Numbered from the stretch's first letter, positions 7,036-15,687 are shown. The stretch: 61,468 nucleotides of DNA from Subdoligranulum sp. (GCA_014799685.1 JAAVHN010000029.1:1-61468); one strand, 5' to 3'. A program made the numbers and translations. Notes: generated by a model from the letters alone, not told the origin.

Positions 7036-8124
7036 ATGCTCGGACTTTACATCCACATCCCCTATTGCCGCTCCAAATGCCGGTACTGCGATTTTTATTC
7101 CGCCGCGTGCCCCGGCGGCGTGCCGGATGCCTATATCGACGCCGTCTGCCGCGAGATCGCGCGCTTTTACGCGGACGGCGCCCTGCCCCGGCCGGATACG
7201 CTGTATTTTGGCGGCGGCACGCCGTCGCTGCTGCAGCCCGGACAGCTGGCGCGCATGATCCGGACAGCTGCGCCGAAGCCCGGCGCGGAGGTGACGCTGG
7301 AGGCAAACCCCGACACCGTATCGCCCGGGGCGCTGGCGGGCTGGCTGCGCGCGGGCGCGAACCGGCTTTCGCTCGGCGTGCAGACCGCGCGAGACGACAG
7401 CCTTGCGCGGCTGGGCCGCCGCCATACGGCGCAGCAAAGCCGCGATGCGCTGCGCATGGCGTGCCAGGCCGGCTTTTCCAACATCAGCGGCGACGCGATG
7501 CTCGCGCTGCCCGGTTATACGATGGACGAGCTGCGCGAGACACTGGCGCTGCTTTCAGAGGGCGGCTGCGCCCACATCAGCGCGTATCTCTTAAAAATCG
7601 AGCCGGACACGGTCTTCGGCAAACGCCCGCCCGCGCACCTGCCCGACGACGACGCGGCGGCGGATTTCTATCTGGCCGCCATCGAACAGCTGGCGGCGCT
7701 GGGCTATGCGCAGTACGAGATCTCCAACTTCGCGCGGCCGGGGTACGAGAGCCGCCACAATCTCGTCTACTGGAACTGCAACGATTACATCGGCATCGGC
7801 CCGGCCGCGCATGGCTGCCTTGCGGGCAGGCGTTTTTCCTCGCCGGCGGGCGCCGCCGCGTTTCTGGACGCACCCGCCGTGTACACGCCGCAGGGCGAAT
7901 GCACCGCCGGGGATTTCATCATGCTGCAGTTGCGGCTGTCGCATGGGCTTTCGCTCCCTGCGCTGCGCAGCCGGTACGGCACGGATTTTTCGGCGCGTCA
8001 GCTGCAATTTTGCCGCCAACTGGCGCAGCACGGCCTTGCGGAATTCACCGGCGATACCCTGCGCTTAACGCCCCGCGGCCTGCTGGTGCAAAACAGCATT
8101 TTGTGCGAACTGCTGTTTGATTGA
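7036..8124 (+). CDS. hemW: Radical SAM heme chaperone HemW
   Basis: HemW binds heme and a [4Fe-4S] cluster and inserts heme into respiratory or other proteins; it is related to coproporphyrinogen oxidase HemN. The N-terminus reads LGLYIHIPYCRSKCRYCDF, with the CxxxCxxC cluster ligands at 11, 15 and 18. Next come LYFGGGTPSLL (SAM-binding glycines), VTLEANPDTVSPG, RLSLGVQT and ISAYLLKIEPDT, and the C-terminal HemN-type region with ARPGYESRHNLVYW. The 362-residue length fits HemW and is short for HemN, whose N-terminal extension is missing. GGAGG lies six bases before the ATG at 7036. It is monocistronic, without a visible operon with grpE/dnaK. Confidence 0.92.
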   Translation: MLGLYIHIPYCRSKCRYCDFYSAACPGGVPDAYIDAVCREIARFYADGALPRPDTLYFGGGTPSLLQPGQLARMIRTAAPKPGAEVTLEANPDTVSPGALAGWLRAGANRLSLGVQTARDDSLARLGRRHTAQQSRDALRMACQAGFSNISGDAMLALPGYTMDELRETLALLSEGGCAHISAYLLKIEPDTVFGKRPPAHLPDDDAAADFYLAAIEQLAALGYAQYEISNFARPGYESRHNLVYWNCNDYIGIGPAAHGCLAGRRFSSPAGAAAFLDAPAVYTPQGECTAGDFIMLQLRLSHGLSLPALRSRYGTDFSARQLQFCRQLAQHGLAEFTGDTLRLTPRGLLVQNSILCELLFD

Positions 8125-8283
8125 GGACTCGTAACGTCACTCTTTCCCGCCCGGCAAGCGGGGTGCCCACGCCGACCAAACGGTGAAAATACCCTGCCGG
8201 ACCCGCCCGGCACACGGGTGCTTCCCCGGGCGGCAAGCCGTATTTTCCCTGTCGCGCGTTACCATGATTTGAATATTTGTAAT

Positions 8284-8916
8284 TTATTCATCCAAATATC
8301 CAAATGGTATAATATCCGTCGCCTCCACGATGCCGTCGCGCATCCATTGCTCGGGGCTGCACTGCAGCACGTAGCCGCAGCCGCTGTCGGCCATCCACTG
8401 CTCGGGCGCGCGGCGCGGCATGGCGCACTGCGCCAGCATGCTCATAATCACGCCGCCGTGCGTCACGCAGGCCGCCTCGTCCACGCCGCGCCGCATCAAA
8501 AACTCGAACATGCCCATCAGCACCTTGGCGCAGCGCAGGTGGAATTCCGCCGCGGGCTCGCCCCCCTCGGGCGTATAGTGCTGCGCGGGGTCCATCCACG
8601 CGGCAAAGTGCGGGTCCTGCGTCAGCTCGGTAATCTTTCTCCCCTCAAATTCGCCGAACGCGTTTTCGCGCAGGTCGGCCAAAATGATCTTGTCCTTCGC
8701 GTCGGGGAACAATACCTCCACGGTCTCCACCGCGCGGCGCATGGGGCTGGAAAACACTGTATTCGCGTGCGGATACGCAAAACGGGCGGCCAATTCGCGC
8801 AGCTGCGCCTCGCCCGCGGCGCACAGCGGCTGGTCGGTGCCGCTGCCCATATAGATGCCGTCGAGGTTGCCCTGCGTGACGCCGTGGCGAACAAGGTACA
8901 GGCGGTAATTTTTCAT
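8284..8916 (-). CDS. Histidine phosphatase family protein (phosphoglycerate mutase-like)
   Basis: This 210-residue enzyme has the phosphohistidine motif LVRHGVTQGN near residues 8-17. SSPMRRAVETVE follows (second Arg), then ENAFGEFEGRK and the C-terminal catalytic VTHGGVIMSML. This pattern fits the cofactor-dependent PGM/CobC branch, whose members dephosphorylate small phosphate esters; the substrate cannot be read from sequence. GGAGGAGA lies about six bases before the ATG at 8916. It is transcribed convergently with hemW. Confidence 0.9.
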   Translation of the reverse strand: MKNYRLYLVRHGVTQGNLDGIYMGSGTDQPLCAAGEAQLRELAARFAYPHANTVFSSPMRRAVETVEVLFPDAKDKIILADLRENAFGEFEGRKITELTQDPHFAAWMDPAQHYTPEGGEPAAEFHLRCAKVLMGMFEFLMRRGVDEAACVTHGGVIMSMLAQCAMPRRAPEQWMADSGCGYVLQCSPEQWMRDGIVEATDIIPFGYLDE

Positions 8917-9422
8917 CGTATCTCCTCCGGATGCCGGAAAGCCCCCCAGCCCGGCACACCGGGCTGCGCAGTGCCGGCTGCAAAGGCGGCTTCCCGCAAT
9001 GATCATAAACATAATTCCCAAATTCGGTTTCCAATCGCCGGAAATCAAACCCCGGGAAACGCACAGGCGGGCAGGCGATTTCCGAAGACGCGTCACCCCG
9101 GCCATGCACCGCCGAATCGGGGAAAAATCACAAAATCGCCATCGCCGAATTTTCGGCGGTTTTCATACTCTTTTTTGTCTATTTTTGGCCATTTTTGACA
9201 CAGCCCACACTATATTTAGACATCCCCCGCGCGGCGCATCAAAGATATGGGCACACCGTTTTGGCGCAGCGCCGGTTTGGCCGCCGGGGACGAATTTTTG
9301 ATATTTACAAAAGGTTTTGATTCAGATATAATTTACGGTATGTAAAGGGGTTCTCTCGGTTCGGGCCGCGCGGCGGCAGATGCCGCTGTTGCAGCCCGGC
9401 TTATTTTTCAAAAGGAAAAAGG
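8917..9422. other. Divergent intergenic region with promoter at 9304-9332
   Basis: These 506 bases contain no supported gene. There is a small hairpin (CGCCGAA/TTCGGCG, 9143-9158) followed by GTTTT on the plus strand, which is not near any plus-strand stop, and the promoter of the following XRE gene. Confidence 0.5.
9304..9332 (+). promoter_or_regulatory. Promoter of XRE regulator at 9423
   Basis: TTTACA (9304-9309), a 17-base spacer and TATAAT (9327-9332) lie in an AT-rich island about 90 bases before the start codon. Confidence 0.8.
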
Positions 9423-10124
9423 ATGCGGAATATGGGTTCGGAATTCAGCAGGATCATCACGCTGCTGCGCAAAGAAAAAGGCGTGACACAAAAACAGGCT
9501 GCGGCGGAGCTGGGCGTCTCGCAGGCGCTTTTGTCGCACTACGAAAAGGGCATCCGCGAATGCGGGCTGGAATTTGTCGTGCGGGTGGCCGATTATTACG
9601 GCGTCTCGTGCGATTATCTGCTGGGCCGCAGTGCGGACCGCAGCGGCCTGACGCTCTCGGTAGAGGAGATCCCGAACCCCGAGGGCGCGCGCGACGGCGT
9701 CTACCGCGGCAGCATCCTGCCGACATTCAACAAAAAGCTCATCTCGAACAGCCTGAACATCCTGTACGACAAGCTGAACGCCTGTCCGAATGCGGGGCTT
9801 GTGCGGGAGATCTCCAATTACCTGATGCTGGCCGTTTACAAAATGTTCCGGCTCGTCTACAGCGCCGGGCCGAAGAACGCGAGCAGCATGTTCAGCGTGC
9901 GGCAGAGCCTGTACGGCGGCTATTCGGACGCCGCCATGCACACGGCGGAGGCGAATGTGCGCGCCATCTTAGCGGGCGAGGACATCGGCCAGGGCACGCC
10001 GCTGAAGGATACCTCCTCGTTCACCATGACCACCGAGAGCCTCTCGCGCGACTATCCGCTGTATTCCACCAGCCTTTTAAACCTCATCAAAACAAGCGAA
10101 TCGCTGGTGGACAAGGAAAAGTAA
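9423..10124 (+). CDS. XRE-family transcriptional regulator with C-terminal sensor-like domain
   Basis: Residues about 7-66 are a helix-turn-helix: IITLLRKEKGVTQKQAAAEL, then SQALLSHYEKGIRECGLEF and the family-typical end YYGVSCDYLLGR. The remaining 160 residues are helical and contain a region (SNSLNILYDKLN, REISNYLMLAVYKMFRLVY) found in clostridial SinR-like regulators of unknown ligand. AAAAGGAAAAAGG precedes two in-frame ATGs (9423 and 9432); I took the first. It has a strong own promoter and no operon partner, so autoregulation is plausible but not visible. Confidence 0.9.
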   Translation: MRNMGSEFSRIITLLRKEKGVTQKQAAAELGVSQALLSHYEKGIRECGLEFVVRVADYYGVSCDYLLGRSADRSGLTLSVEEIPNPEGARDGVYRGSILPTFNKKLISNSLNILYDKLNACPNAGLVREISNYLMLAVYKMFRLVYSAGPKNASSMFSVRQSLYGGYSDAAMHTAEANVRAILAGEDIGQGTPLKDTSSFTMTTESLSRDYPLYSTSLLNLIKTSESLVDKEK

Positions 10125-10136
10125 GCACACCTGCCG

Positions 10137-10163
10137 GGGCTTCCCTCTTGGGGGCCTCTTTTC
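10137..10163 (+). terminator. Weak terminator between converging genes
   Basis: GGGGCTTCC and GGGGGCCTC can pair with some G-U pairs around CTCTT and are followed by TTTT. The stem is short. Confidence 0.35.
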
Positions 10164-10174
10164 CTGTGTATCCT

Positions 10175-11026
10175 TTATTTATTCCGGATCACCAGGTTCT
10201 TGCCGCCGCTGGGCAGCTGCTCGTAGTGCGTCTCAAATTCCCCGGTGTCCTCAATCAGCTTGTGCAGCTTCGAGAAGCCGTAGTTGCGCGAATCGAAATC
10301 GGCGTAAATGCGCGAGAGCATCACGCCCACCTGAGAAAGCGGCATGTAGCCGTCCTCGTCGGAATCGTGGTCGACGATCTCGCGGATCTTTTCCACAATC
10401 TCAGCAAGCGGCACGAACGCCGCCGCCAGCTCGTCGTCGTGGTGCGGCTCCAGCGGCACGGCTGGCACGGGCTCGGGCTGCGCAGTCTTTTTCGCAGACG
10501 TTTTCTGCGGGGCCGGCCCCTGCTTTTTCGCCGTCTTGGCGGGCTGCTTTTGCGCCTTGGGCGCGGCTGCGGGCTGCTCCTTCTTCATGCCCATCAGCAC
10601 GTCCAGATACTTAAACGTATCGCACGCGGATTTGAACGCCGTGGGCGTCTTGCTCTCGCCCATGCCGATAACGAACATGCGGCTCTCGCGCAGGCGCGCC
10701 GCCAGCCGCGTAAAATCGGAATCCGAGCTCACGATGCAAAAGCCGTCCACGTTTTTTGTGTAGAGGATGTCCATCGCGTCGATGATCATGGCTGAATCCG
10801 AGGCATTTTTGCCCTGCGTATAGCTGAACTGCTGGATGGGCGTCAGGTTGTGCTCCAGCAGCACCTTTTTCCAGCTCACCATATCGGGCGCCGTCCAGTC
10901 GCCGTAAATGCGCTTGTAGGCCGGTGTGCCGTACATGCTCACCTCGTCCACAATTGTCTTGATATACTTGGGGGATACGTTTTCCGCGTCGATCAGCAAT
11001 GCGATGACCTTGCCGTCATTTTCCAT
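10175..11026 (-). CDS. NYN-domain RNase with C-terminal LOTUS/OST-HTH domain
   Basis: Residues about 7-150 form a NYN (PIN-like) domain of the LabA/DUF88 type: IALLIDAENVSPKYI, YGDWTAPD, DSAMIIDAMDILY and CIVSSDSDFTRLAARLRE, which supply the acidic metal-binding residues. A linker of about 60 residues rich in Lys, Ala, Pro and Gln (155-205) leads to an OST-HTH/LOTUS domain (about 208-283; MPLSQVGVMLSRIYADFD, YGFSKLHKLIE). The architecture suggests a nuclease guided to structured RNA by the LOTUS module, as known for related proteins. AAAGGA lies about seven bases before the ATG at 11026. It has its own promoter and is divergent from dedA. Confidence 0.9.
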   Translation of the reverse strand: MENDGKVIALLIDAENVSPKYIKTIVDEVSMYGTPAYKRIYGDWTAPDMVSWKKVLLEHNLTPIQQFSYTQGKNASDSAMIIDAMDILYTKNVDGFCIVSSDSDFTRLAARLRESRMFVIGMGESKTPTAFKSACDTFKYLDVLMGMKKEQPAAAPKAQKQPAKTAKKQGPAPQKTSAKKTAQPEPVPAVPLEPHHDDELAAAFVPLAEIVEKIREIVDHDSDEDGYMPLSQVGVMLSRIYADFDSRNYGFSKLHKLIEDTGEFETHYEQLPSGGKNLVIRNK

Positions 11027-11072
11027 AAAAATTCCTTTCCGGGCGCAGGCCGCCCGCGTACATTCTCCTTTC

Positions 11073-11101
11073 AGTATATACCATTTTGGCAAAAGATACA
11101 A
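11073..11101 (-). promoter_or_regulatory. Promoter of the NYN-LOTUS gene
   Basis: The minus strand reads TTGTAT (11101-11096), a 17-base spacer and TATACT (11078-11073), about 45 bases before the start codon. Confidence 0.7.
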
Positions 11102-11208
11102 TCCGCCATTTCTGCGCGCGTCATTCCGCCTTTTTTTCGCGCATATCCTTGCGATAAGGGGATGGGCCGGGCAACGTGCCCGCCCCGTTTGCGAAAGAGG
11201 GATGCGCG

Positions 11209-11973
11209 ATGGAAAATCTGATAACGCGGCTGATCGACCAATTCGGCTATTGGGGCGTGCTGCTGCTGATCGCGGTGGAAAACCTGTTCCCGCCGATCCC
11301 CAGCGAGGTGATCCTCACCTTCGGGGGCTTTCTCACCACGTATACGGCCATGCGCCCGGCGGGCGTGGTGCTTGCCGCCACCGGCGGCAGTGTGGCAGGC
11401 GCGCTGGTTTTGTACGGGGTGGGCCGCCTGCTCGCGCCCGAACGGCTGGAAAAGCTGCTGCGCGGACGCGTGGGGCAGCTTTTGAAGCTGGAGGCAGACG
11501 ACGTGCACAAGGCGTCCGGCTGGTTTGCCGCGCACGGATGGCCGAGCGTGTTTTATTGCCGGTGCATCCCCATTTTGCGCAGCCTGATCTCGATTCCCGC
11601 CGGCATGGCAGGCATGCGCCTGGCGCCGTTCCTGCTGCTCACCACGGCGGGCAGTACGCTGTGGAATATTCTGCTGGTGGGCGCGGGCGCGCTGGCCGGG
11701 CACAGCTGGCCCGCCATCTCGGCCGCGCTGGCCGGGGCATCGGCGGGCGTAAAATTCTGCCTGTACGCCGTGTGCCTTGCAGGCGCGGTGTTCCTGTTCG
11801 TCCGGCCGGGCAAGCCGGCCAAAAAAGAGCGCGGAGACGGGGCTGCGGCGGGCATGGCGCCGGCAGCTGCCTCTTTCGCGGGTATCTCCCCGGCGGGCGC
11901 TCCTTCGGCGGATGCGCCGCTTTCCGGCAGCGTACCGGCGGCAAAGAAACAGCGCGGGGCGCCGCACAGCTGA
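11209..11973 (+). CDS. DedA family membrane protein
   Basis: DedA/VTT-superfamily proteins are undecaprenyl-phosphate flippases or related lipid transporters. The N-terminus carries WGVLLLIAVENLFPPIPSE, the family signature with its re-entrant Pro-rich loop and Glu. Residues about 105-130 (FYCRCIPILRSLISIPAGMA) form the second half of the fold, with the conserved Arg and G-x-x-x-M. About five hydrophobic segments are seen. The C-terminal 55 residues after FLFVRPGKPAKK are a low-complexity Ala/Gly/Ser/Pro tail not typical of the family. The ATG at 11209 follows AGAGGG with a 7-base spacer. Confidence 0.92.
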   Translation: MENLITRLIDQFGYWGVLLLIAVENLFPPIPSEVILTFGGFLTTYTAMRPAGVVLAATGGSVAGALVLYGVGRLLAPERLEKLLRGRVGQLLKLEADDVHKASGWFAAHGWPSVFYCRCIPILRSLISIPAGMAGMRLAPFLLLTTAGSTLWNILLVGAGALAGHSWPAISAALAGASAGVKFCLYAVCLAGAVFLFVRPGKPAKKERGDGAAAGMAPAAASFAGISPAGAPSADAPLSGSVPAAKKQRGAPHS

Positions 11974-12146
11974 CGGCAAAATCCCGATTCGGGTGCGCAT
12001 TGCCGGAGCGGCGCGCCCCACAAAGGCGCCGGTCCGCTTCCCGGAATTTTGATTTCCGCGAGGGATCACCAAACCGGGAAGCGCGTTGGGAACAAGGCGG
12101 AAGAGCCCCGCCCCGCATGGAATACAATCGGGAGGAAGCAAACACG

Positions 12147-12878
12147 ATGGATGAGGCATTCAAGCGCAGCGCGCTTTTGCTGGGAGACGAGGCGCTCGAG
12201 CGCCTTGCCGGCGCGCATGTGGCGGTGTTCGGCATCGGCGGCGTCGGCGGCCACGCGGCCGAGACGCTCGCACGCGCCGGCATCGGGAGACTGACGCTGT
12301 TCGACAGCGACACAGTGGCGCTCTCGAACATCAACCGCCAGCTGGCCGCCACACACGCCACGGTGGGCCAATATAAAGCCGATGTGATGGCGGCGCGCAT
12401 CCGCGAGATCAACCCCGCCGCTGGGGTGACGAGCCTGCGCGTGTTTTATACGCCGGAAAATGCGGACGAATACCCGCTCTCCGGCTACGACTGCATTGTC
12501 GACGCCATCGATACCGTCAGCGCGAAAATCGAGCTGATCGTGCGTGCCGGGCGCTTCGGCGTGCCCATCGTCAGCGCGATGGGCTGCGGCAACCGGCTGG
12601 ATGCGACGAAATTCACCGTCACGGATCTTTACAAAACACAGAACGACCCGCTCGCCCGCGTGCTGCGGCGCGAGTTGCGGCGGCGCGGCGTAGAAAGCCT
12701 GCGGGTGGTGTGCAGCACCGCGCCCGCGATCACGCCCCGCGCGGGCGGCGAAACAAAGGGCACGGCAGGCCGGCCCGCGCCGGGCAGCGTCAGCTGGGTG
12801 CCGGGCGTCGCGGGGATGCTGCTTGCGGGCGAAGCCGTGCGGCTTCTCACCGCGGATATCACCGGTTTCGGGGCGTAA
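12147..12878 (+). CDS. tcdA: tRNA threonylcarbamoyladenosine dehydratase (TcdA, ThiF/E1-like)
   Basis: The 243-residue protein has the E1-like fold: FKRSALLLGDEALERL, the nucleotide loop VFGIGGVGGHAAETLARAGI, then the metal/ATP residues in SNINRQL. The family-typical ...YDCIVDAIDTVSAKIEL and a C-terminal SWVPGVAGMLLAGEAVR follow. It cyclises the side chain of t6A37 in tRNA to ct6A. Its length and the SNINRQ motif match TcdA rather than MoeB/ThiF. GGGAGGA lies about ten bases before the ATG at 12147. It follows dedA on the same strand by 173 bases. Confidence 0.92.
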   Translation: MDEAFKRSALLLGDEALERLAGAHVAVFGIGGVGGHAAETLARAGIGRLTLFDSDTVALSNINRQLAATHATVGQYKADVMAARIREINPAAGVTSLRVFYTPENADEYPLSGYDCIVDAIDTVSAKIELIVRAGRFGVPIVSAMGCGNRLDATKFTVTDLYKTQNDPLARVLRRELRRRGVESLRVVCSTAPAITPRAGGETKGTAGRPAPGSVSWVPGVAGMLLAGEAVRLLTADITGFGA

Positions 12879-12965
12879 AATGTACAAGCCGGCCTCCCGC
12901 GGCCGCTTTGCCGGCCGCGCGGCGAAATATCTTTATTTTATCGAAATCCAAAGGGGCGAGGAACT

Positions 12966-14195
12966 GTGAAAAAGCGGATTTTTAGGAGCATGCTGCCCGC
13001 GATGGGCGCGGCGGTGGCCGTGTGTGTTGCGGCGGCGGCGCTGTTGATGGCCTTGCACGCCGGCCCCTGGATCGCTTTGCCGGCGGCAGGGCTGCTTGGC
13101 TTTGCTGCTGCGGCGGCCCTCGCCCTGCATGCCGCCGAACAAACTGCGCAGGATGCCGAGCACGAGCAAGCGCGGCTTGTGCATGAACGCGACCGCCTTG
13201 CCAATACGCTTGATTGCCTCGCCGAGGGCATTTTAGTGCTGGATCCCGCCGCAAAGGTGTGGTACGCCAACACCGCCGCCTGTACGGCCCTGTATATCGA
13301 CCGAAAAACACTGCTTGGCCAGACCGTTGCCGCCGCACCGGCTGCAGCCCCGCTGCGCACAAACGTCACCGCGGCACTGGAGCGCGGCGAACCCGGCTCC
13401 GTCGATCTGCCCCTGCCGGACGGGCGCACAGGGCGGGCATCCGTCTTTCCGTTCTCTGCCGGCGGCCCGGCGGGCGGCGCGCTCATCGTGATTCTGGACG
13501 TGACCGCCGAGCGCGAATCCACCGAAGTGCGGCGGCAGTTCTTTGCCAGCGCCGAAGAGACCCTGCGCGTCCCGGCCCAGAACATCAAGGGCTTTGCCGA
13601 TCTGCTGGCCAGCGATATGCCGCTGGGCGGCAACAAGCAGCAGGAGATCTCCAAGCGGATGCTGCGCGAGGCGGCCAACCTGAACCAGCTGATCGGCAAG
13701 CTGATCGTTTTGAGCCGCATGGAAAACGGCGATCTCTCATTCTCGCGCGTACCGCTGGATCTTGCCGATGTCGTAAATTCCTGCTGCGACAATGCAGCAC
13801 AGCGCGCACAGCATCTGGGCGTCAGCCTCAGCTGCACGCTCACACCCTGCCCGCTCGTCGCCTCGCTCTGGGAGATGAACGAGCTCACCGCCGACCTTTT
13901 AGACAACGCCCTGCGCTACAACCGCGCGGGCGGCCGCGTGGCCGTAAGCCTCACCATCGAAAACAGCGCCCCCTGCCTGCGCGTAGCAAACACCGGCGAT
14001 CCCATCCCGCCCGATCAGGCGCGCCGCATCTTCGAGCGTTTCTACCGCATCGGCCGCGGCAAATCGCCGGGCAGCGCAGGGCTGGGCCTCGCCATCGTCA
14101 AGCACATCGCCGGCAACTATGGCGCCACCGTCACCGTAACCCCCCAGCCGGACGGCAATACGTTCACCGTACGCTTCCCCCACCAAGGCGTCTGA
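12966..14195 (+). CDS. Sensor histidine kinase-like protein with Glu in place of the phospho-acceptor His
   Basis: Two hydrophobic segments (about 8-29 and 34-54) are followed by a PAS-like domain (about 75-185), a HisKA-like helix pair (about 188-250) and an HATPase_c domain (about 290-409). The HATPase has an N-box (ELTADLLDNALRYN), an F-box (IFERFYRIGRG) and a G2 box (GSAGLGLAIVKHI); the G1 region reads NTGDPI. In the HisKA box the usual S-H-E-L-[KR]-T-P is E197-E198-T199-L200-R201-V202-P203, so the acceptor His is Glu. The PhoR/WalK-like domain order suggests a former two-component kinase. No response regulator lies next to it. It starts with GTG at 12966 after GCGAGGAAC. It may be an ATP-binding sensor without autophosphorylation. 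Confidence 0.88.
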   Translation: MKKRIFRSMLPAMGAAVAVCVAAAALLMALHAGPWIALPAAGLLGFAAAAALALHAAEQTAQDAEHEQARLVHERDRLANTLDCLAEGILVLDPAAKVWYANTAACTALYIDRKTLLGQTVAAAPAAAPLRTNVTAALERGEPGSVDLPLPDGRTGRASVFPFSAGGPAGGALIVILDVTAERESTEVRRQFFASAEETLRVPAQNIKGFADLLASDMPLGGNKQQEISKRMLREAANLNQLIGKLIVLSRMENGDLSFSRVPLDLADVVNSCCDNAAQRAQHLGVSLSCTLTPCPLVASLWEMNELTADLLDNALRYNRAGGRVAVSLTIENSAPCLRVANTGDPIPPDQARRIFERFYRIGRGKSPGSAGLGLAIVKHIAGNYGATVTVTPQPDGNTFTVRFPHQGV

Positions 14196-14441
14196 CCGGC
14201 GGCAGCGCCGCAGGGAATCCCCGAATCCAAAACACAACGGCCGGCATATTCCGAAAGGCTGATCGCCCCGGAACCTGTCGGCCGGTTTTTACAATTCATA
14301 ATTCACAATTCATAATTCATAATCCATAATCTGGGGAACAAAACCGGGGACTGAATGATGAATCCTTTTGTATCCATAAAATAAACAATGGACGCGCAGC
14401 GTTTTTTCTCCAGATGCTGAAACCCGGCCTCTAAACTCTAA
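14196..14441. other. Intergenic, contains AT-rich repeat
   Basis: No gene is seen. The notable feature is the ATTCATA-rich run at 14291-14330; the MITE begins at 14442. Confidence 0.5.
14291..14330. repeat. AATTCATA-type short direct repeats
   Basis: ATTCATA/ATTCACA heptamers are repeated five to six times. A nearly identical run lies at 27621-27650, before the minus-strand Gfo/Idh gene at 26548. Confidence 0.75.
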
Positions 14442-14656
14442 GGAACCTCTGAATAAATCGCCGCGCGCGTCCCGGCGACAAATTTGACCCCGCATATTCC
14501 CGCGGGGAAATGTCGGTCGCAAGTTCCTTATGCGGCCGACACCGTCTGTCCTTGCCCCAAAATCTTGAAATACATAGGGTATTCCTGCGATTTTGGGACT
14601 TCGCCAGACGCAAAACTTGCTCGCCGATCCGACATGTCGATTTAATCAGAGCTTCC
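14442..14656. mobile_element. MITE-like element, full copy (215 bp)
   Basis: The ends GGAACCTCTGAATAAATCG (left) and, inverted, GGAAGCTCTGATTAAATCG (right) are imperfect terminal inverted repeats of about 19 bases (16 of 19 identical). Flanks CTAA (14438-14441) and CTGA (14657-14660) could be a 4-base target duplication with one change. It contains no open frame with transposase features. The right end lies four bases from the stop codon of the lipoprotein gene. Partial copies are at 1-176 and 23432-23470. Confidence 0.75.
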
Positions 14657-14660
14657 CTGA

Positions 14661-15374
14661 TTATGCTCCGGCATTTTCCTCGCTGGTATGCACCTCCAGC
14701 GTGCGCAGCGCGGCCAGCAGCTCCTCGCTGTCGGTATCGCCCCAGGCCTGTACTGTGTACAGATGTACCTCCACCACATACCCGTCCGCTGCATAAAATG
14801 CGCAGTGCAAATACCAGATATCATCCGAGCCGGCCATCCAGGTCTTCAGGTGCAGAACGCGCAGCCGGTTGCCGTCAAGCTCCAGATCATCGGCCGTCAC
14901 CGCGTCCTCCGGCGACATCCCGTCGCTCTGATACGGGGCCATCATCTCTGTGGAAAACGGCGGCCCCTCCTCCGGCGCACGCCAGAGGCGCGGGAACTCG
15001 GCAATTTTGATCTCTCCGCGCGAAAAGGTGGTGTACTGATCGAACGACCAGCCCTCCGGCACATGCAGCACGACCAGCGCCTTTTCGCCCTCGGCGCCGC
15101 CCGCCTCGGTAACGGGCAGTGAGACAAAGCTGGGCGACGTGCTCAGCGCAATCTGCGGCGGCGCGCTTTCGGCCGGTTCCTGCGCGGACGCAGCCGAAGC
15201 GGATGCCGCGGGCGATTCCGGCGCGGACAGCGCAGGCAAAGGATCCGAAGCATCCTGCGCCAAAACAGAATTGCCTTGCCCGCCGGAAGAAGACGGCGTC
15301 TTTCCGCACGCGGAAAACAGCAGCGCGAACAATACGGCGCAGGAGCACAGCGCAGCGATCCCGGTCTTTTTCAT
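14661..15374 (-). CDS. Predicted lipoprotein, function unknown
   Basis: A lipoprotein signal peptide ends in the lipobox LFSAC (Cys at about 23), so the protein is predicted to be anchored outside the membrane. Residues 24-75 are a low-complexity Ser/Ala/Pro/Glu spacer. The C-terminal 150 residues form a compact domain with VVLHVPEGWSFDQYTTFSRG, a MAPYQSDGMSPEDAV turn and an end reading YVVEVHLYTVQAWGDTDSEEL-like sequence, similar in shape to small folds that follow PsbP/DUF-type lipoproteins but not assignable by eye. GGGAGGA lies about seven bases before the ATG at 15374, and a near-consensus promoter lies at 15467-15495. Its stop is next to the MITE. Confidence 0.82.
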   Translation of the reverse strand: MKKTGIAALCSCAVLFALLFSACGKTPSSSGGQGNSVLAQDASDPLPALSAPESPAASASAASAQEPAESAPPQIALSTSPSFVSLPVTEAGGAEGEKALVVLHVPEGWSFDQYTTFSRGEIKIAEFPRLWRAPEEGPPFSTEMMAPYQSDGMSPEDAVTADDLELDGNRLRVLHLKTWMAGSDDIWYLHCAFYAADGYVVEVHLYTVQAWGDTDSEELLAALRTLEVHTSEENAGA

Positions 15375-15687
15375 CAGAAGTCCTCCCTTTTGCAGATATC
15401 ACGCGCATGATTTCGCGCAAAAAATTTCAAAGCAAGGGCGAAAAGCTTTGAAGGTATTTCATGGTAATTATACCGTCTCTTTCCTTTTTCGTCAATGAAA
15501 AGCATCCGCAAACCAAAATTTGCGGAAATTGATTGGGAGCTTTCCCCGGCAGATCTGCCGCCAGCGCCTCAAAAAGAGGCATCGTTTCTAAACAAATCAG
15601 GGATGGAAAAGCCTGAGCCCCTGCGTATCGTACAGGCACGACTTTTATCGTACCCGCGATCCATCCCCTTAAAAACGGAGGAACATC
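15375..15687. other. Divergent intergenic region with promoter
   Basis: No gene is present in these 313 bases. They hold the lipoprotein promoter and a short palindrome CCGCAAA/TTTGCGG (about 15507-15526). GTAC-containing repeats near 15630-15652 could be a regulator site for the macrodomain gene. Confidence 0.45.
15467..15495 (-). promoter_or_regulatory. Promoter of the lipoprotein gene
   Basis: The minus strand reads TTGACG (15495-15490), a 17-base spacer and TATAAT (15472-15467). Confidence 0.85.

Noticed and set aside
8999-9301. Small plus-strand gene of about 100 codons before the XRE gene
   Set aside because: There is no ribosome site, the composition is unlike real proteins here, and it overlaps the promoter region of the next gene.
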